From Cyanobacteria bacterium UBA3301 (GTDB lineage: Bacteria > Cyanobacteriota > Vampirovibrionia > Gastranaerophilales > Gastranaerophilaceae): 20,674 nt of DNA. The notes under the pieces are model-generated. The model saw only the letters and a list, made by a program, of their open reading frames with translations. It was not told where the DNA came from and did not search any database. The position numbers and the translations under genes are program-made. The stretch's first letter is position 1. Every line of letters starts with the position of its first letter. Shown one piece after another: positions 1 through 7,824 of this stretch. The stretch spans positions 1-20,674 of the forward strand of contig DESZ01000021.1 of assembly GCA_002361485.1 (NCBI GenBank). Direction: 5' to 3'.

Positions 1-107
1 GAATCAGCACCTAAATCATCTGTAAAACGAGCTTCAGGTGTAACTAATTTTTCATCTACACTTAATTGATCTACTACAACTTTTTTAACTGTTTCTAATG
101 TACTCAT
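1..107 (-). CDS. acpP: Acyl carrier protein, N-terminal part (cut by window edge)
   Basis: Carrier of growing acyl chains in cytosolic type II fatty-acid synthesis. The 35 complete codons read MSTLETVKKVVVDQL, then a segment ending FTDDLGAD, and the next codon (TC. at bases 2-1) begins the expected serine. This is the start of AcpP up to the invariant DSL motif, whose Ser carries 4'-phosphopantetheine, so the window is cut exactly at the attachment site. The ATG at 107-105 is preceded by a purine-rich Shine-Dalgarno sequence (AGAGGA, 120-115) at a normal distance, and a good promoter lies upstream (166-193). fabG and fabD lie further upstream on the same strand, the usual fab neighbourhood, but one plus-strand gene separates them from acpP. 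Length beyond the edge is unknown; the family is about 75-80 residues. Confidence 0.95.
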   Translation of the reverse strand, partial: MSTLETVKKVVVDQLSVDEKLVTPEARFTDDLGAD

Positions 108-165
108 GTTTTTTTCCTCTTTTTTTGTAATTAATTTTGTATTATTAAAATACTTCTCTTTTTTG

Positions 166-193
166 ATTATATTTGTTAAATATTTTTTTGCAA
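166..193 (-). promoter_or_regulatory. Promoter of acpP
   Basis: On the minus strand a TTGCAA -35 box (193-188), a 16-base spacer and a perfect TATAAT -10 box (171-166) are seen. The start of transcription would be near 159, giving a leader of about 50 bases that contains the acpP ribosome-binding site. This would let acpP be transcribed independently of fabD-fabG. Confidence 0.65.
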
Positions 194-280
194 GAATATT
201 ACAATTTTTAAAGCATTTTGTTAAAAAACTTTAATATATGGAGCAAAAAAAAATATGTTTAGGTATTATTATAAAGTCGA

Positions 281-409
281 ATAAGTTAGATAAATTTGAT
301 AAGTTGGATAAGTTAATATTAAAAATTATTATTTATAGTAATAGAGCAATATAAGAATAATTAATCCCTGCAAAGAACTTATTAAACTTAACAAACCTAT
401 CTAACTTAT
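281..409. repeat. ATAAGTT repeat cluster in the acpP / 435 divergent intergenic region
   Basis: The 327-base gap between acpP and the plus-strand gene at 435 contains ATAAGTT three times in direct orientation (281-287, 299-305, 308-314) and its complement AACTTAT twice (376-382 and 403-409). The outer pair is a perfect 12-base inverted repeat: ATAAGTTAGATA at 281-292 against TATCTAACTTAT at 398-409. The last copy runs into a TATAAT (407-412) just before the ribosome-binding site of the 435 gene. The rest of the gap is A/T-rich with the acpP promoter. A multi-site operator is an inference only. Confidence 0.45.
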
Positions 410-434
410 AATCTTAAGTAAAAAGGAAAACTTT

Positions 435-1367
435 ATGCAAATTTTACCGATAAATAGCGGCAACAGAAATTCAGGACCTAATTTTGGACATTCTTTCAGA
501 GTAAGTATTTGTTTGAAAAATGAAAGCGGTTGTGGTGATTTTTTTGTCGGCCCGCGCTCTGAAAAGAAGCTGTATAGACTTCTTAATTCAAAAATTGTTA
601 GTTGGCTTAATGAAGATTTTTTATCAAATTTAAGAACCGTATACGGAATTGAAAAAAAGGTCGGAAAGACAGAACCGATTGGTAAACTTCATCGCGAAAT
701 GATTGATAAATTAAAGCAATTGGATACAGATTACGCGAAATTTCCGTATGTGAGAACTATTTACAATCGCGGAGGACGTATTGCACATATTGCAACAGGT
801 TCTGATGTCGCTATTTTAGAAAATATTAAAGGTTTAAAAAATCTTGGAGTTGCAAAAGCCGATGCAATGTGGAATTACGGGACTGCACATACCGAATACG
901 TTAAGGCGTTGAGTAAAGCAGTTAACGGAAATGCAATTGATTATGTTTCGCATGATAATGTATTGCTTCGTTCACCAAAAAATAAAGAAATTATGCTAAG
1001 AGCAGTATTTAAAGAATCAGGGAAAAATACAAAGGGTGACCCTGTATATGAATTAGACAGATACGAATTTCACGAAAATTATACAAAACGTACATTAGCA
1101 CCTGTTAATCCTAATTTTTTAAGATTTAAACAAAGTAAAGGTGTTGCTGAGGAAATTAAAAAAACGGTAGAATATATCTTAAATAAAATAGTTAAAAAGC
1201 GGGTTCATGTTAGCGATATAGATTCTGTTTTGAATACGAAAACGCAAATTCCTGTTATACAGAAAACTAACCAAGTCCAAAAGACGACGCAACCGCAGGC
1301 AAAACAAAAACCTCAAACAATGAGAACTCCTCAGCCGAAACAATTGGAATTACAATTTAAGGACTAA
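435..1367 (+). CDS. Hypothetical protein, possibly lineage-specific
   Basis: A 310-residue protein that I do not recognise. The ATG is preceded by AAAGGAAAA (424-427 core AGGA) at seven bases, which fixes the start. The N-terminus MQILPIN followed by NFGHSF resembles the short N-terminal signature seen on other hypothetical proteins in this window. The middle (about 35-260) is a basic alpha/beta-looking globular region. It has no clear signal peptide or membrane segment and no catalytic motif I can name. From about residue 265 the protein becomes a Q/K/P/T-rich tail (repeated TQ, QK, KP pairs), probably disordered, ending in LELQFKD. It sits in reverse orientation between acpP and fabG, with its own terminator, so it is unlikely to be part of fatty-acid synthesis. 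It is a real gene by its ribosome-binding site, length and terminator; function unknown. Confidence 0.8.
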   Translation: MQILPINSGNRNSGPNFGHSFRVSICLKNESGCGDFFVGPRSEKKLYRLLNSKIVSWLNEDFLSNLRTVYGIEKKVGKTEPIGKLHREMIDKLKQLDTDYAKFPYVRTIYNRGGRIAHIATGSDVAILENIKGLKNLGVAKADAMWNYGTAHTEYVKALSKAVNGNAIDYVSHDNVLLRSPKNKEIMLRAVFKESGKNTKGDPVYELDRYEFHENYTKRTLAPVNPNFLRFKQSKGVAEEIKKTVEYILNKIVKKRVHVSDIDSVLNTKTQIPVIQKTNQVQKTTQPQAKQKPQTMRTPQPKQLELQFKD

Positions 1368-1399
1368 AAAAAGAGAACCCATTTAGGTTCTCTTTTTTT
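1366..1399. terminator. Bidirectional intrinsic terminator
   Basis: AGAGAACC (1372-1379) pairs with GGTTCTCT (1386-1393) around a six-base loop. The stem is extended by A6 on the left (1366-1371) and T6 on the right (1394-1399). The T-run ends plus-strand transcripts of the 435 gene, whose stop codon forms the first bases of the stem. The A-run gives a U-tract to minus-strand transcripts arriving from fabG, which stops at 1443. The two genes converge here, so one hairpin serves both. Confidence 0.9.
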
Positions 1400-1442
1400 G
1401 TGCTAAAAGGTTTACATTATATAAACAATTGCTAAGCAAAAT

Positions 1443-2174
1443 TTATAGCATCAATCCGCCGGCAACTTCAATTGCTTGACCTGTTACATAATCCGTATCA
1501 AGAGCCAAGAATTTAACAACTTTAGCAATATCTTCAGGAGTACCAAATCTCTTCATCGGAATAGCTGCCGCATATTCTTCAATATTACCTAAATTTGCAG
1601 TCATTGCGGTTTGGATAAATCCCGGACAAACTGCATTAACTCGGATATTTCTTGAACCGAATTCTTTTGCTAATGTTTTAGTTAAACCGATTAAACCTGC
1701 TTTTGAAGCTGAATAATTAGCTTGACCTGCGTTACCGTGAACACCGACAATTGATGACATGTTGATAATAGAACCTTGTCTTGCTTTCATCATGTATTTG
1801 ATAACCGCGTGAGTTACATAATATGCAGAACCCAAGTTGATTTTAATAACTCTTTCCCATTGTTCGGCATCCATTCTTAAGAATAAACCATCTTTTGTAA
1901 TACCTGCATTGTTTAATAAAATGTCGATATGTCCGTGTTCTTCAATCATTTTATCAACAGCAGCTTTAACTTGTTCGTCATTTGATACGTCGAATTGATA
2001 AAACCAAGCATCTACACCTAAAGCTTTGATTTCATCAATTGCAGGTTGTGCGGTTGCCGCATCGCAAATATCATTGATGATAATATCACATCCGTTTTGT
2101 GCAAGTTCTTTTGCACAGCTAAAACCTATTCCGCGAGAACCACCCGTAATTAAAGCAATTTTTCTTTCACTCAT
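1443..2174 (-). CDS. fabG: 3-oxoacyl-[acyl-carrier-protein] reductase
   Basis: NADPH-dependent reduction of 3-ketoacyl-ACP in type II fatty-acid synthesis; cytosolic short-chain dehydrogenase/reductase of 243 residues, the usual length. Visible motifs: the nucleotide-binding GGSRGIG (11-17), NNAG (88-91), catalytic Asn113, Ser141, Tyr154 and Lys158 (YSASK), and the PGFIQTAM substrate-loop region after 184. These are three residues offset from E. coli FabG (Ser138, Tyr151, Lys155). A strong ribosome-binding site (AAGGAG, ten bases before ATG) fixes the start. It lies 59 bases downstream of fabD on the same strand and probably shares its transcript. The gap contains a small hairpin (GGTGTG 2199-2204 with CACACC 2211-2216) without a U-tract, so it is not a terminator. 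Confidence 0.95.
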   Translation of the reverse strand: MSERKIALITGGSRGIGFSCAKELAQNGCDIIINDICDAATAQPAIDEIKALGVDAWFYQFDVSNDEQVKAAVDKMIEEHGHIDILLNNAGITKDGLFLRMDAEQWERVIKINLGSAYYVTHAVIKYMMKARQGSIINMSSIVGVHGNAGQANYSASKAGLIGLTKTLAKEFGSRNIRVNAVCPGFIQTAMTANLGNIEEYAAAIPMKRFGTPEDIAKVVKFLALDTDYVTGQAIEVAGGLML

Positions 2175-2233
2175 TTTAATCTTTCTCCTTATTCAGTTGG
2201 TGTGCTGACACACACCCTACATTATTATACTTA

Positions 2234-3184
2234 TTATACAATACCTGCAAATTGTTCTTTAAGTGCAGATATTGTAGTTTCTAAAGATTCTTTGTCATAT
2301 ATGTTGTATGTTGTAATTTCCGAACTGATTTTTTTATTTAATCCTGCCAAAACTTTTCCCGGCCCGATTTCTACAAAAGTATCAACTCCGTTTTGTATCA
2401 TATTTTCAATAGTTTGAGTCCAATGAACGGAAGAACAAATTTGTCTTGGCATTTTATTTCTGAAATCTTCCGAAGATATTGTTGCCGCTCCGTCAACATT
2501 TGTTACAACAGGTACAGAAGCACTTGATAAATCTAAATCGGATACAAACTCAGCAAATTCTTTGCTTGCACCTTCTAAAAACTTGGAATGAAATGCTCCC
2601 GATACCGCTAACGGTACAACCCTTTTTGCTCCTGCTTCAAGTAATAATTCTCCCGCTTTTGAAACAGCATTTTCATCGCCTGTAATTACAACCTGTACAG
2701 GGGAATTATAATTCGCAACATCAACATAACCTATTTTTGAAGCTTCTTCTAAAGCTTTTTCAATAGAGCCTGCAGGAGCATTCAAAACTGCTGCCATCGT
2801 TCCGCCTTTTACTTGGCTCATAAGTTCTGCACGTTTTTGAATAGCTTTTATTGTTGTTTCTAAATCCATTACTCCGGAACAATACATTGCGCAATATTCA
2901 CCCAAACTGTGACCTGCGGTAAAGGAAGGGGTAATTTTTAATTGCGACTTGAAAGCTTCTAACGCCGCAATAGACATCGTAACAATTGAAGGCTGGGTAT
3001 TAATTGTTTGTTTCAAATCTTCTTCAGGTCCTTCAAAACATAATTTTGTTATGCTTTTACCTAAAACATTATTTGCAATATCAAAAACTTTTTTTGCTTC
3101 TTCATAATTATCATATAAATCTTTTCCCATTCCTACAACTTGAGCACCTTGCCCCGGGAAAATAAAAGCTATTTTCTTGACCAT
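2234..3184 (-). CDS. fabD: Malonyl-CoA:ACP transacylase
   Basis: Transfers malonyl from CoA to AcpP, supplying the extender unit for fatty-acid synthesis. From the ATG at 3184 the protein has 316 residues, normal for FabD. Motifs: GQGAQ (11-15) of the oxyanion region, GHSLG (91-95) with nucleophile Ser93, Arg118 in QKRAELM for the malonyl carboxylate, catalytic His199 in GAFHS, and EIGPGKVL near the C-terminus. An in-frame TTG further upstream (3235) would add 17 basic, non-conserved residues. I prefer 3184 because MVKKIAFIFPGQG is the canonical FabD start and GAGGG lies 11 bases upstream (3200-3196). A strong promoter at 3227-3254 serves this gene and fabG. Confidence 0.95.
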   Translation of the reverse strand: MVKKIAFIFPGQGAQVVGMGKDLYDNYEEAKKVFDIANNVLGKSITKLCFEGPEEDLKQTINTQPSIVTMSIAALEAFKSQLKITPSFTAGHSLGEYCAMYCSGVMDLETTIKAIQKRAELMSQVKGGTMAAVLNAPAGSIEKALEEASKIGYVDVANYNSPVQVVITGDENAVSKAGELLLEAGAKRVVPLAVSGAFHSKFLEGASKEFAEFVSDLDLSSASVPVVTNVDGAATISSEDFRNKMPRQICSSVHWTQTIENMIQNGVDTFVEIGPGKVLAGLNKKISSEITTYNIYDKESLETTISALKEQFAGIV

Positions 3185-3226
3185 ATATTTTATATCCCTC
3201 TTAAAAAATTTATTCTTCCTTCGGAA

Positions 3227-3254
3227 ATTATACAATAAACAATAAAAATGTAAA
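3227..3254 (-). promoter_or_regulatory. Promoter of fabD-fabG
   Basis: On the minus strand TTTACA (3254-3249), a 16-base spacer and a perfect TATAAT (3232-3227). Transcription would start near 3220, about 36 bases before the fabD ATG. It lies inside the 127-base gap after mutS2, so fabD-fabG need not depend on mutS2 transcription. It also overlaps the rejected upstream TTG start of fabD, which supports the 3184 start. Confidence 0.65.
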
Positions 3255-3280
3255 GATTATAAGTCAACACCTAAAGATAA

Positions 3281-3297
3281 GAGGGCAGGAGGGCAGG
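3281..3297. repeat. Tandem GAGGGCAG octamer in the mutS2-fabD gap
   Basis: GAGGGCAG occurs twice back to back (3281-3288, 3289-3296) followed by another G. The stretch is purine- and G-rich, unlike the surrounding A/T-rich spacer. The nonamer GGCAGGAGG within it (3284-3292) recurs at 15067-15075 in another G-rich spacer. No gene or stable hairpin explains it. Confidence 0.6.
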
Positions 3298-3311
3298 CTA
3301 TTATCAAAATA

Positions 3312-5681
3312 CTATTTAATATCAACCACGCTGACGCCGTCGCCGCCTTCTGATTCGCCGCCCACACGGAATTTTGCAACATAAGGCGAAGTTTTAAGAA
3401 AATCTCTGACTGCTTGTTTCAATGCGCCGGTTCCATGCCCGTGAATTATATATACAGGAGTTAAATTTGCCAAACTAGCCTTATCAAGATAGTCTTCAAC
3501 TTCATCTAAAGCTTCTTCAACTCTGTATCCGCGCAAATCCAATGTTTGGGAAAGCGAATACTTTTTCAATTCAAAACTCTTAAATGATGTTCCCGGAATT
3601 TTTGCTTTTGTCGGTTCTTTGTAATTTTCGTCCAAAACTGCAAGTTCATCTTGTTTAACCTGCATTTTCATACTGCCCATATCTACCGTTAATTTTTTAT
3701 TCTTATCAGGCAAAGTAACAACCGTAACTTTTTGATGAAGGTCTTTTAGCATTACCACATCACCTTTTACAACTTTTGTCCAATCTATTTCGATATATTT
3801 TTGTTTGTCTGTTGCATCATCAATGTCGTTTCTGAAACCTTGCTCAATTTTTGCAATTCTTGAATATGCACGACGTGCGATTTTTTCTGATTTTTCTTTG
3901 CGTAATTCATCAAGAATTTCTTTTATTTGCGCGCGTGCTTCCATTATTTCGGAATCAAATTTGTTTTTTATATTTTTTAAAGTTTTTTTCTTATCTTTTT
4001 TTACTTGATTTAAGTTTTCTTCGTATTCTTTTTTTATAGATAGAGAGGTTTCTTTGAGTTCTTGAGCTTGTTCAAGGTTTTGTGAAAGCTTTTGATGGGT
4101 TTGTTGTAATTTTTCAACAACCGCGACGCTCGGATCTTTTTGAGTTATTAGAATATTTTTTACACTTTCTACGATATCTTTATCCAGTCCCAAATTCGAA
4201 GCAATTGAAATTGCATTACTTAACCCCGGAATACCGATTAGCAATTTGTATGTCGGCTTGAGAGTCTCTGTATTAAACTCAACAGAGGCATTTTTAAAAT
4301 ACGGATTTGAATATTCCAGAGCTTTTAATTCGCCATAGTGCGTTGTAATTACACTTGTTACGTTTTTATCGGCAAGTTTCTTTAAAATCCCTTGCGCTAA
4401 TACCGCACCTTCAACAGGGTCAGTACCTGCACAAATTTCATCTAACAAAACAAAAGTATTATCATCGCATTTTTGCAAAATCTCAATAATATTTGTCATG
4501 TGGGAAGAAAATGTGGAAAGACTTTCCAATATACTCTGAGAATCCCCTATATCTGCAAAAACATTTTTGTACGGATATAATTTTGCATAGGTGCAAGGTA
4601 GGAACATTCCTGATTTAGCCATCAATAAAAATAAACCGATAGTTTTGAGGGTTACTGTTTTTCCGCCTGTATTTGAACCTGTTATGATGAGTGAATTATA
4701 ATCCTTTCCGATTTCAAAATTGTTTGCTACAACTTCAATTTCTTTTGCTATCAGCAAAGGGTGTTTCATATTTTCAAAATATATATTTTTTTCTTCGGTT
4801 ATTTCGGGTTCTACAGCATTTATTTTAACTGCATATCTCCCTTTGGCAAAATGAAAATCTATCTGTGCCATAACTTTTTCTGATAGCAGCAAATCTTTTA
4901 GGTGAACTTTTATCAAATCGGTTAGACCGACAAGAATTTTTATACATTCCTGATGAATTTTTGCTTTGACTTCGCGGATTTTATTATTCAAAGGAACAAT
5001 TTGAGCAGGCTCAATATAAAAAGTCTTGGCAGAAGCCGAAACGTCATGAATAATTCCTGGGATTTTGGTTTTGTTTGATGCAATAACCTGAAAAACTATA
5101 CGTCCGTCGCGTTCTGTATATATGTTGTCTTGCAAATATTTTGAAAAATTTGAACTGTTTAATAACGAATTAACCGTATCTCGTAAATTCTGTTCCGTAT
5201 CACGCAAAGATGAATATAACCCTTTAAGTTCAGGGGTCGCATTTTGTTTAATTCTTAAATTTTCATCAAAAACCTCAAAAATTTTGTCTTCGGTTTCTTT
5301 GTCAGAGATAAGTTTTTGTGCCAATTCGTTTAATAAATAATTTTCTTCGGAATTGTCGAGGATAAATCTTTTCAATAGTCTTGATGAACGCAAAGTTTTA
5401 GCTAAATCAATCAATTCTTCTTCTTCAAGATATGAAACAGCTGCATTTGATTGGATTTTTGAAACATCAGCAATAAAATCCGTCGGAGTTTCTTTTGCCA
5501 TATCAAGAATTTTCTTGGCTTCGCGGGTTAATTCAATTTCTGATTTTATTTTTTCGGTTGATTCATAGGGGTTTAAAATCAAACAAAGTTTTTTACTTTG
5601 TTCAAATTTTGCAAATTTTGACAATTCTTCTTTAATCTTATCAAATTCAAGTGTATATAATGTTTTTTGCGCAATATTCAT
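3312..5681 (-). CDS. mutS2: Endonuclease MutS2 (MutS family ATPase with Smr domain)
   Basis: MutS2 acts on branched DNA and suppresses recombination; in Bacillus it also splits collided ribosomes. From ATG 5681 the product is 789 residues, the usual size. Order: N-terminal core and lever/clamp helices without the MutS mismatch-recognition domain; Walker A GSNTGGKT at about 335-342; Walker B LLDEICAGTDP at about 412-422; a long charged coiled coil at about 523-610; a KOW-like region; and a C-terminal Smr nuclease domain from about 713, with LDLR (714-717) and HGHGTG (747-752). An upstream in-frame start would add 17 hydrophobic residues; MNIAQKTLYTLEFDKI is the canonical MutS2 N-terminus, so I use 5681. 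No Shine-Dalgarno precedes this ATG and a -10 box ends seven bases before it, suggesting a leaderless message. It is divergent from aroE. Confidence 0.95.
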   Translation of the reverse strand: MNIAQKTLYTLEFDKIKEELSKFAKFEQSKKLCLILNPYESTEKIKSEIELTREAKKILDMAKETPTDFIADVSKIQSNAAVSYLEEEELIDLAKTLRSSRLLKRFILDNSEENYLLNELAQKLISDKETEDKIFEVFDENLRIKQNATPELKGLYSSLRDTEQNLRDTVNSLLNSSNFSKYLQDNIYTERDGRIVFQVIASNKTKIPGIIHDVSASAKTFYIEPAQIVPLNNKIREVKAKIHQECIKILVGLTDLIKVHLKDLLLSEKVMAQIDFHFAKGRYAVKINAVEPEITEEKNIYFENMKHPLLIAKEIEVVANNFEIGKDYNSLIITGSNTGGKTVTLKTIGLFLLMAKSGMFLPCTYAKLYPYKNVFADIGDSQSILESLSTFSSHMTNIIEILQKCDDNTFVLLDEICAGTDPVEGAVLAQGILKKLADKNVTSVITTHYGELKALEYSNPYFKNASVEFNTETLKPTYKLLIGIPGLSNAISIASNLGLDKDIVESVKNILITQKDPSVAVVEKLQQTHQKLSQNLEQAQELKETSLSIKKEYEENLNQVKKDKKKTLKNIKNKFDSEIMEARAQIKEILDELRKEKSEKIARRAYSRIAKIEQGFRNDIDDATDKQKYIEIDWTKVVKGDVVMLKDLHQKVTVVTLPDKNKKLTVDMGSMKMQVKQDELAVLDENYKEPTKAKIPGTSFKSFELKKYSLSQTLDLRGYRVEEALDEVEDYLDKASLANLTPVYIIHGHGTGALKQAVRDFLKTSPYVAKFRVGGESEGGDGVSVVDIK

Positions 5682-5688
5682 AGCAAAA

Positions 5689-5717
5689 ATTGTATTACAA
5701 AGATTTATTAAAATCAA
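5689..5717 (-). promoter_or_regulatory. Promoter of mutS2, probably leaderless
   Basis: Minus strand: TTGATT (5717-5712), a 17-base spacer, TACAAT (5694-5689). Only seven bases (5688-5682) separate the -10 box from the ATG, so transcription would begin at or next to the start codon. This agrees with the absence of a ribosome-binding site. Confidence 0.5.
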
Positions 5718-5755
5718 AACGGTACATAACAAAATTTAAACGTAATTTTAAATGT

Positions 5756-5784
5756 TTGCCACTATCTCAATAATATTATAAAAT
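5756..5784 (+). promoter_or_regulatory. Promoter of aroE-tcdA, probably leaderless
   Basis: TTGCCA (5756-5761), a 17-base spacer and TAAAAT (5779-5784), each five of six to consensus. The ATG at 5794 lies only nine bases beyond the -10 box and has no Shine-Dalgarno, so the message would have a leader of at most a few bases. Confidence 0.5.
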
Positions 5785-5793
5785 AAAGACATT

Positions 5794-7101
5794 ATGGCAA
5801 TCAGTAAAGAATTATACGAACGATACAAAGCAATGAAGGCGGCAAAGCTTGCAGCACAAAGCGAAGAAAATTCTTCTCAAAATCAGCCTGTAAAAAGCGG
5901 ATTTAGTGCATTAAGCCAAACTTCGCCTGTGCAAAATTCTGAAAATAACAATATCCAAAATCAATCAAACTATATTCAAGAGCCTACCCAAGCACCTGTT
6001 GAATATAACAAGGTTAACAGTTATCAGCAAAATAATTTTCAAACAAGTGAAAACACGCTTTCCCCAACGCCTGAACTTCAACAGTCATCTTCAATGACAC
6101 CATATAGCGGAAATGTTGCTTCAACTTCAGCGGACATAAATTATACATCTCAATTAAGCCCGTCTTTTTCAAATAATTTGTATAATCAAGAGCAGACACA
6201 AACGTCGCAAAATTCATATGAAATTCCGACTCAAGATGTTCAAATTCCCAAACCGTTGATTAAAAAATTTGCACTGATAGGATACCCCTTGGGGCATTCT
6301 TTGTCGAGGTATATTCATGAGGCAGGCTTTAAAAGTCTTGGTATTCAAGCATCATATGAAATTATAGAAACTCCGCCTGATGAATTAGTTGACACCGTAA
6401 AATATCTCAAAACCCATGGATATAGCGGTTTCAATGTTACAATACCTTTAAAATTGCCTATAACAATGTTTATGGATGAAATTGACCAATCCGCAAATAT
6501 TGTTAATGCAATAAATACGGTTACAATAAATCCTGAAACAGGAGTTTTAAAAGGATATAATACAGATGCCATCGGATTTGGTACGGCAATTGCACAAGAT
6601 ATTCAATTATATAACAAAACAGCAGGAATACTCGGAACAGGCGGAGCTGCAAGGGCAGCTGTCGTAGCTTTGGCTCATCGCGGGGTAAGAGAAATCAGAT
6701 TATACACCCGCCATATCCCGAATTCTATAGAATTATTAGAATTTTTAAGAAAATCTTATCCAAAAATAACCTTTGAATCGTATCAGATAGATATGATAAA
6801 GGATTTGTCGAATATTGATATTTTGGTAAATGCAACCCCTATCGGAATGCAAGGGCATGCTGCGGAATTTACTCCTGTTGAAGAAAAAGAATTACAAACC
6901 CTGCCAAAGGATGCTATAGTTTATGATGTTATTTATAACCCAAAACGCACATTATTCATTCGTCTTGCGCAAAAGCACAACTATAGAACCATAACAGGTA
7001 TGGATATGTTAGTGCATCAGGCTGTTGCATCTGAGCAAATATGGACAGGCAGAACCCCTGATTTTAAAGATATGAAAATTGCCGCATTGGAAAATTTGTA
7101 A
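5794..7101 (+). CDS. aroE: Shikimate dehydrogenase with a ~150-residue low-complexity N-terminal extension
   Basis: NADPH-dependent reduction of 3-dehydroshikimate to shikimate, for aromatic amino acids and folate. The enzyme domain starts near residue 157 (KKFALIGYPLGHSLS) and carries the substrate SLS (169-171), catalytic Lys220 in NVTIPLK, Asp258 in NTDAIG, the dinucleotide loop GTGGAARA (281-288) and a C-terminal GMDMLVHQA. This part alone is about 280 residues, the normal AroE length. Residues 1-156 are extra: a short charged helix-like start (MAISKELYERYKAMKAAKL) followed by about 120 residues dominated by Q, N, S, T and P with no predicted fold. The extension is in frame with no stop and no ribosome-binding site before the catalytic domain, so it appears to be translated. 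A TTG at Leu155 is a possible but unsupported internal start. tcdA follows after 12 bases in the same operon. Confidence 0.93.
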   Translation: MAISKELYERYKAMKAAKLAAQSEENSSQNQPVKSGFSALSQTSPVQNSENNNIQNQSNYIQEPTQAPVEYNKVNSYQQNNFQTSENTLSPTPELQQSSSMTPYSGNVASTSADINYTSQLSPSFSNNLYNQEQTQTSQNSYEIPTQDVQIPKPLIKKFALIGYPLGHSLSRYIHEAGFKSLGIQASYEIIETPPDELVDTVKYLKTHGYSGFNVTIPLKLPITMFMDEIDQSANIVNAINTVTINPETGVLKGYNTDAIGFGTAIAQDIQLYNKTAGILGTGGAARAAVVALAHRGVREIRLYTRHIPNSIELLEFLRKSYPKITFESYQIDMIKDLSNIDILVNATPIGMQGHAAEFTPVEEKELQTLPKDAIVYDVIYNPKRTLFIRLAQKHNYRTITGMDMLVHQAVASEQIWTGRTPDFKDMKIAALENL

Positions 7102-7113
7102 TTAGGAGCAATA

Positions 7114-7824
7114 ATGTCTGAACAATTTTTACGAACAGAATTATTAATTGGCAAAGAAGGGATTGAAAAACTTTCAAAATCCCGTGTTGCCGTATTCGGA
7201 ATAGGCGGAGTCGGCGGATATGTTGTTGAAGCGCTTGTCAGAAGCGGAATCGGTGCTATTGATATTATCGATAATGATACCGTTTGTGAATCAAATATTA
7301 ACAGACAAATATATGCCACAACAAAAACAATTGGGAAAAATAAAGTTGATGTCGCTAAAGAAAGAATTTTAGAAATAAATCCGAAAATTAAAGTAAAAAC
7401 TTTTCAAATGTTTTTTACCCCTCAAACAGCGGATGAATTTGATTTCAGTAATTACGATTACATAGTTGATGCGATAGATACCGTTGTCGGGAAATTATCT
7501 TTGATAGAAAAAGCAAAAGAGTATGGCGTTCCGATAATTTGTTCAATGGGGGCAGGGAATAAATTAGATCCGACAAAATTTGAAGTGGCAGATATTTCAA
7601 AAACTTCCGTTTGTCCTTTAGCCAGAGTAATCAGAACCGAATTAAAAAAACGCAAAATCAAAGATGTAAAAGTAGTTTATTCCAAAGAACAGCCGATAAA
7701 ACCGAATTCAACTTTAAATCCTCAAACAAATAAACAAACTCCCGGCAGTATCGCTTTTGTACCGTCGGTTGCAGGCCTGATAATCGCAGGAGAAGTTATT
7801 AAAGATATTATATTATCAAATTAA
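7114..7824 (+). CDS. tcdA: tRNA threonylcarbamoyladenosine dehydratase (ThiF/E1-like)
   Basis: ATP-dependent cyclisation of t6A at tRNA position 37 to ct6A. The 236-residue protein belongs to the ThiF/MoeB/E1 superfamily: it starts EQFLRTELLIG, has the P-loop-like GIGGVGG (29-35), the acidic nucleotide-binding DNDTVCESNINRQ (53-65), DAIDTV near 118, the family CSMGAGNK near 143, and TSVCPLARVIR, as in TcdA (CsdL/YgdL). It lacks the CxxC zinc pairs of MoeB and ThiF, which argues for TcdA. A good ribosome-binding site (AGGAG, 7104-7108) sets the start 12 bases after aroE, so the two are co-transcribed. Its last 17 bases overlap the end of the convergent gene at 7808-8149. The TcdA name rests on family motifs; another E1-like substrate cannot be excluded. 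Confidence 0.88.
   Translation: MSEQFLRTELLIGKEGIEKLSKSRVAVFGIGGVGGYVVEALVRSGIGAIDIIDNDTVCESNINRQIYATTKTIGKNKVDVAKERILEINPKIKVKTFQMFFTPQTADEFDFSNYDYIVDAIDTVVGKLSLIEKAKEYGVPIICSMGAGNKLDPTKFEVADISKTSVCPLARVIRTELKKRKIKDVKVVYSKEQPIKPNSTLNPQTNKQTPGSIAFVPSVAGLIIAGEVIKDIILSN

Noticed and set aside
2199..2216. Hairpin between fabD and fabG as a terminator
   Set aside because: Short stem and no U-tract in the direction of transcription; the spacing and shared strand favour one transcript.
3185..3235. Longer fabD starting at an in-frame TTG
   Set aside because: The extra 17 residues are not family-like and the segment overlaps the predicted -10 box; ATG 3184 gives the canonical start.
5682..5732. Longer mutS2 with a hydrophobic N-terminus resembling a signal peptide
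   Set aside because: MutS2 is a cytosolic DNA- and ribosome-acting protein; the canonical start MNIAQKT is at 5681 and the extra stretch overlaps the predicted promoter.
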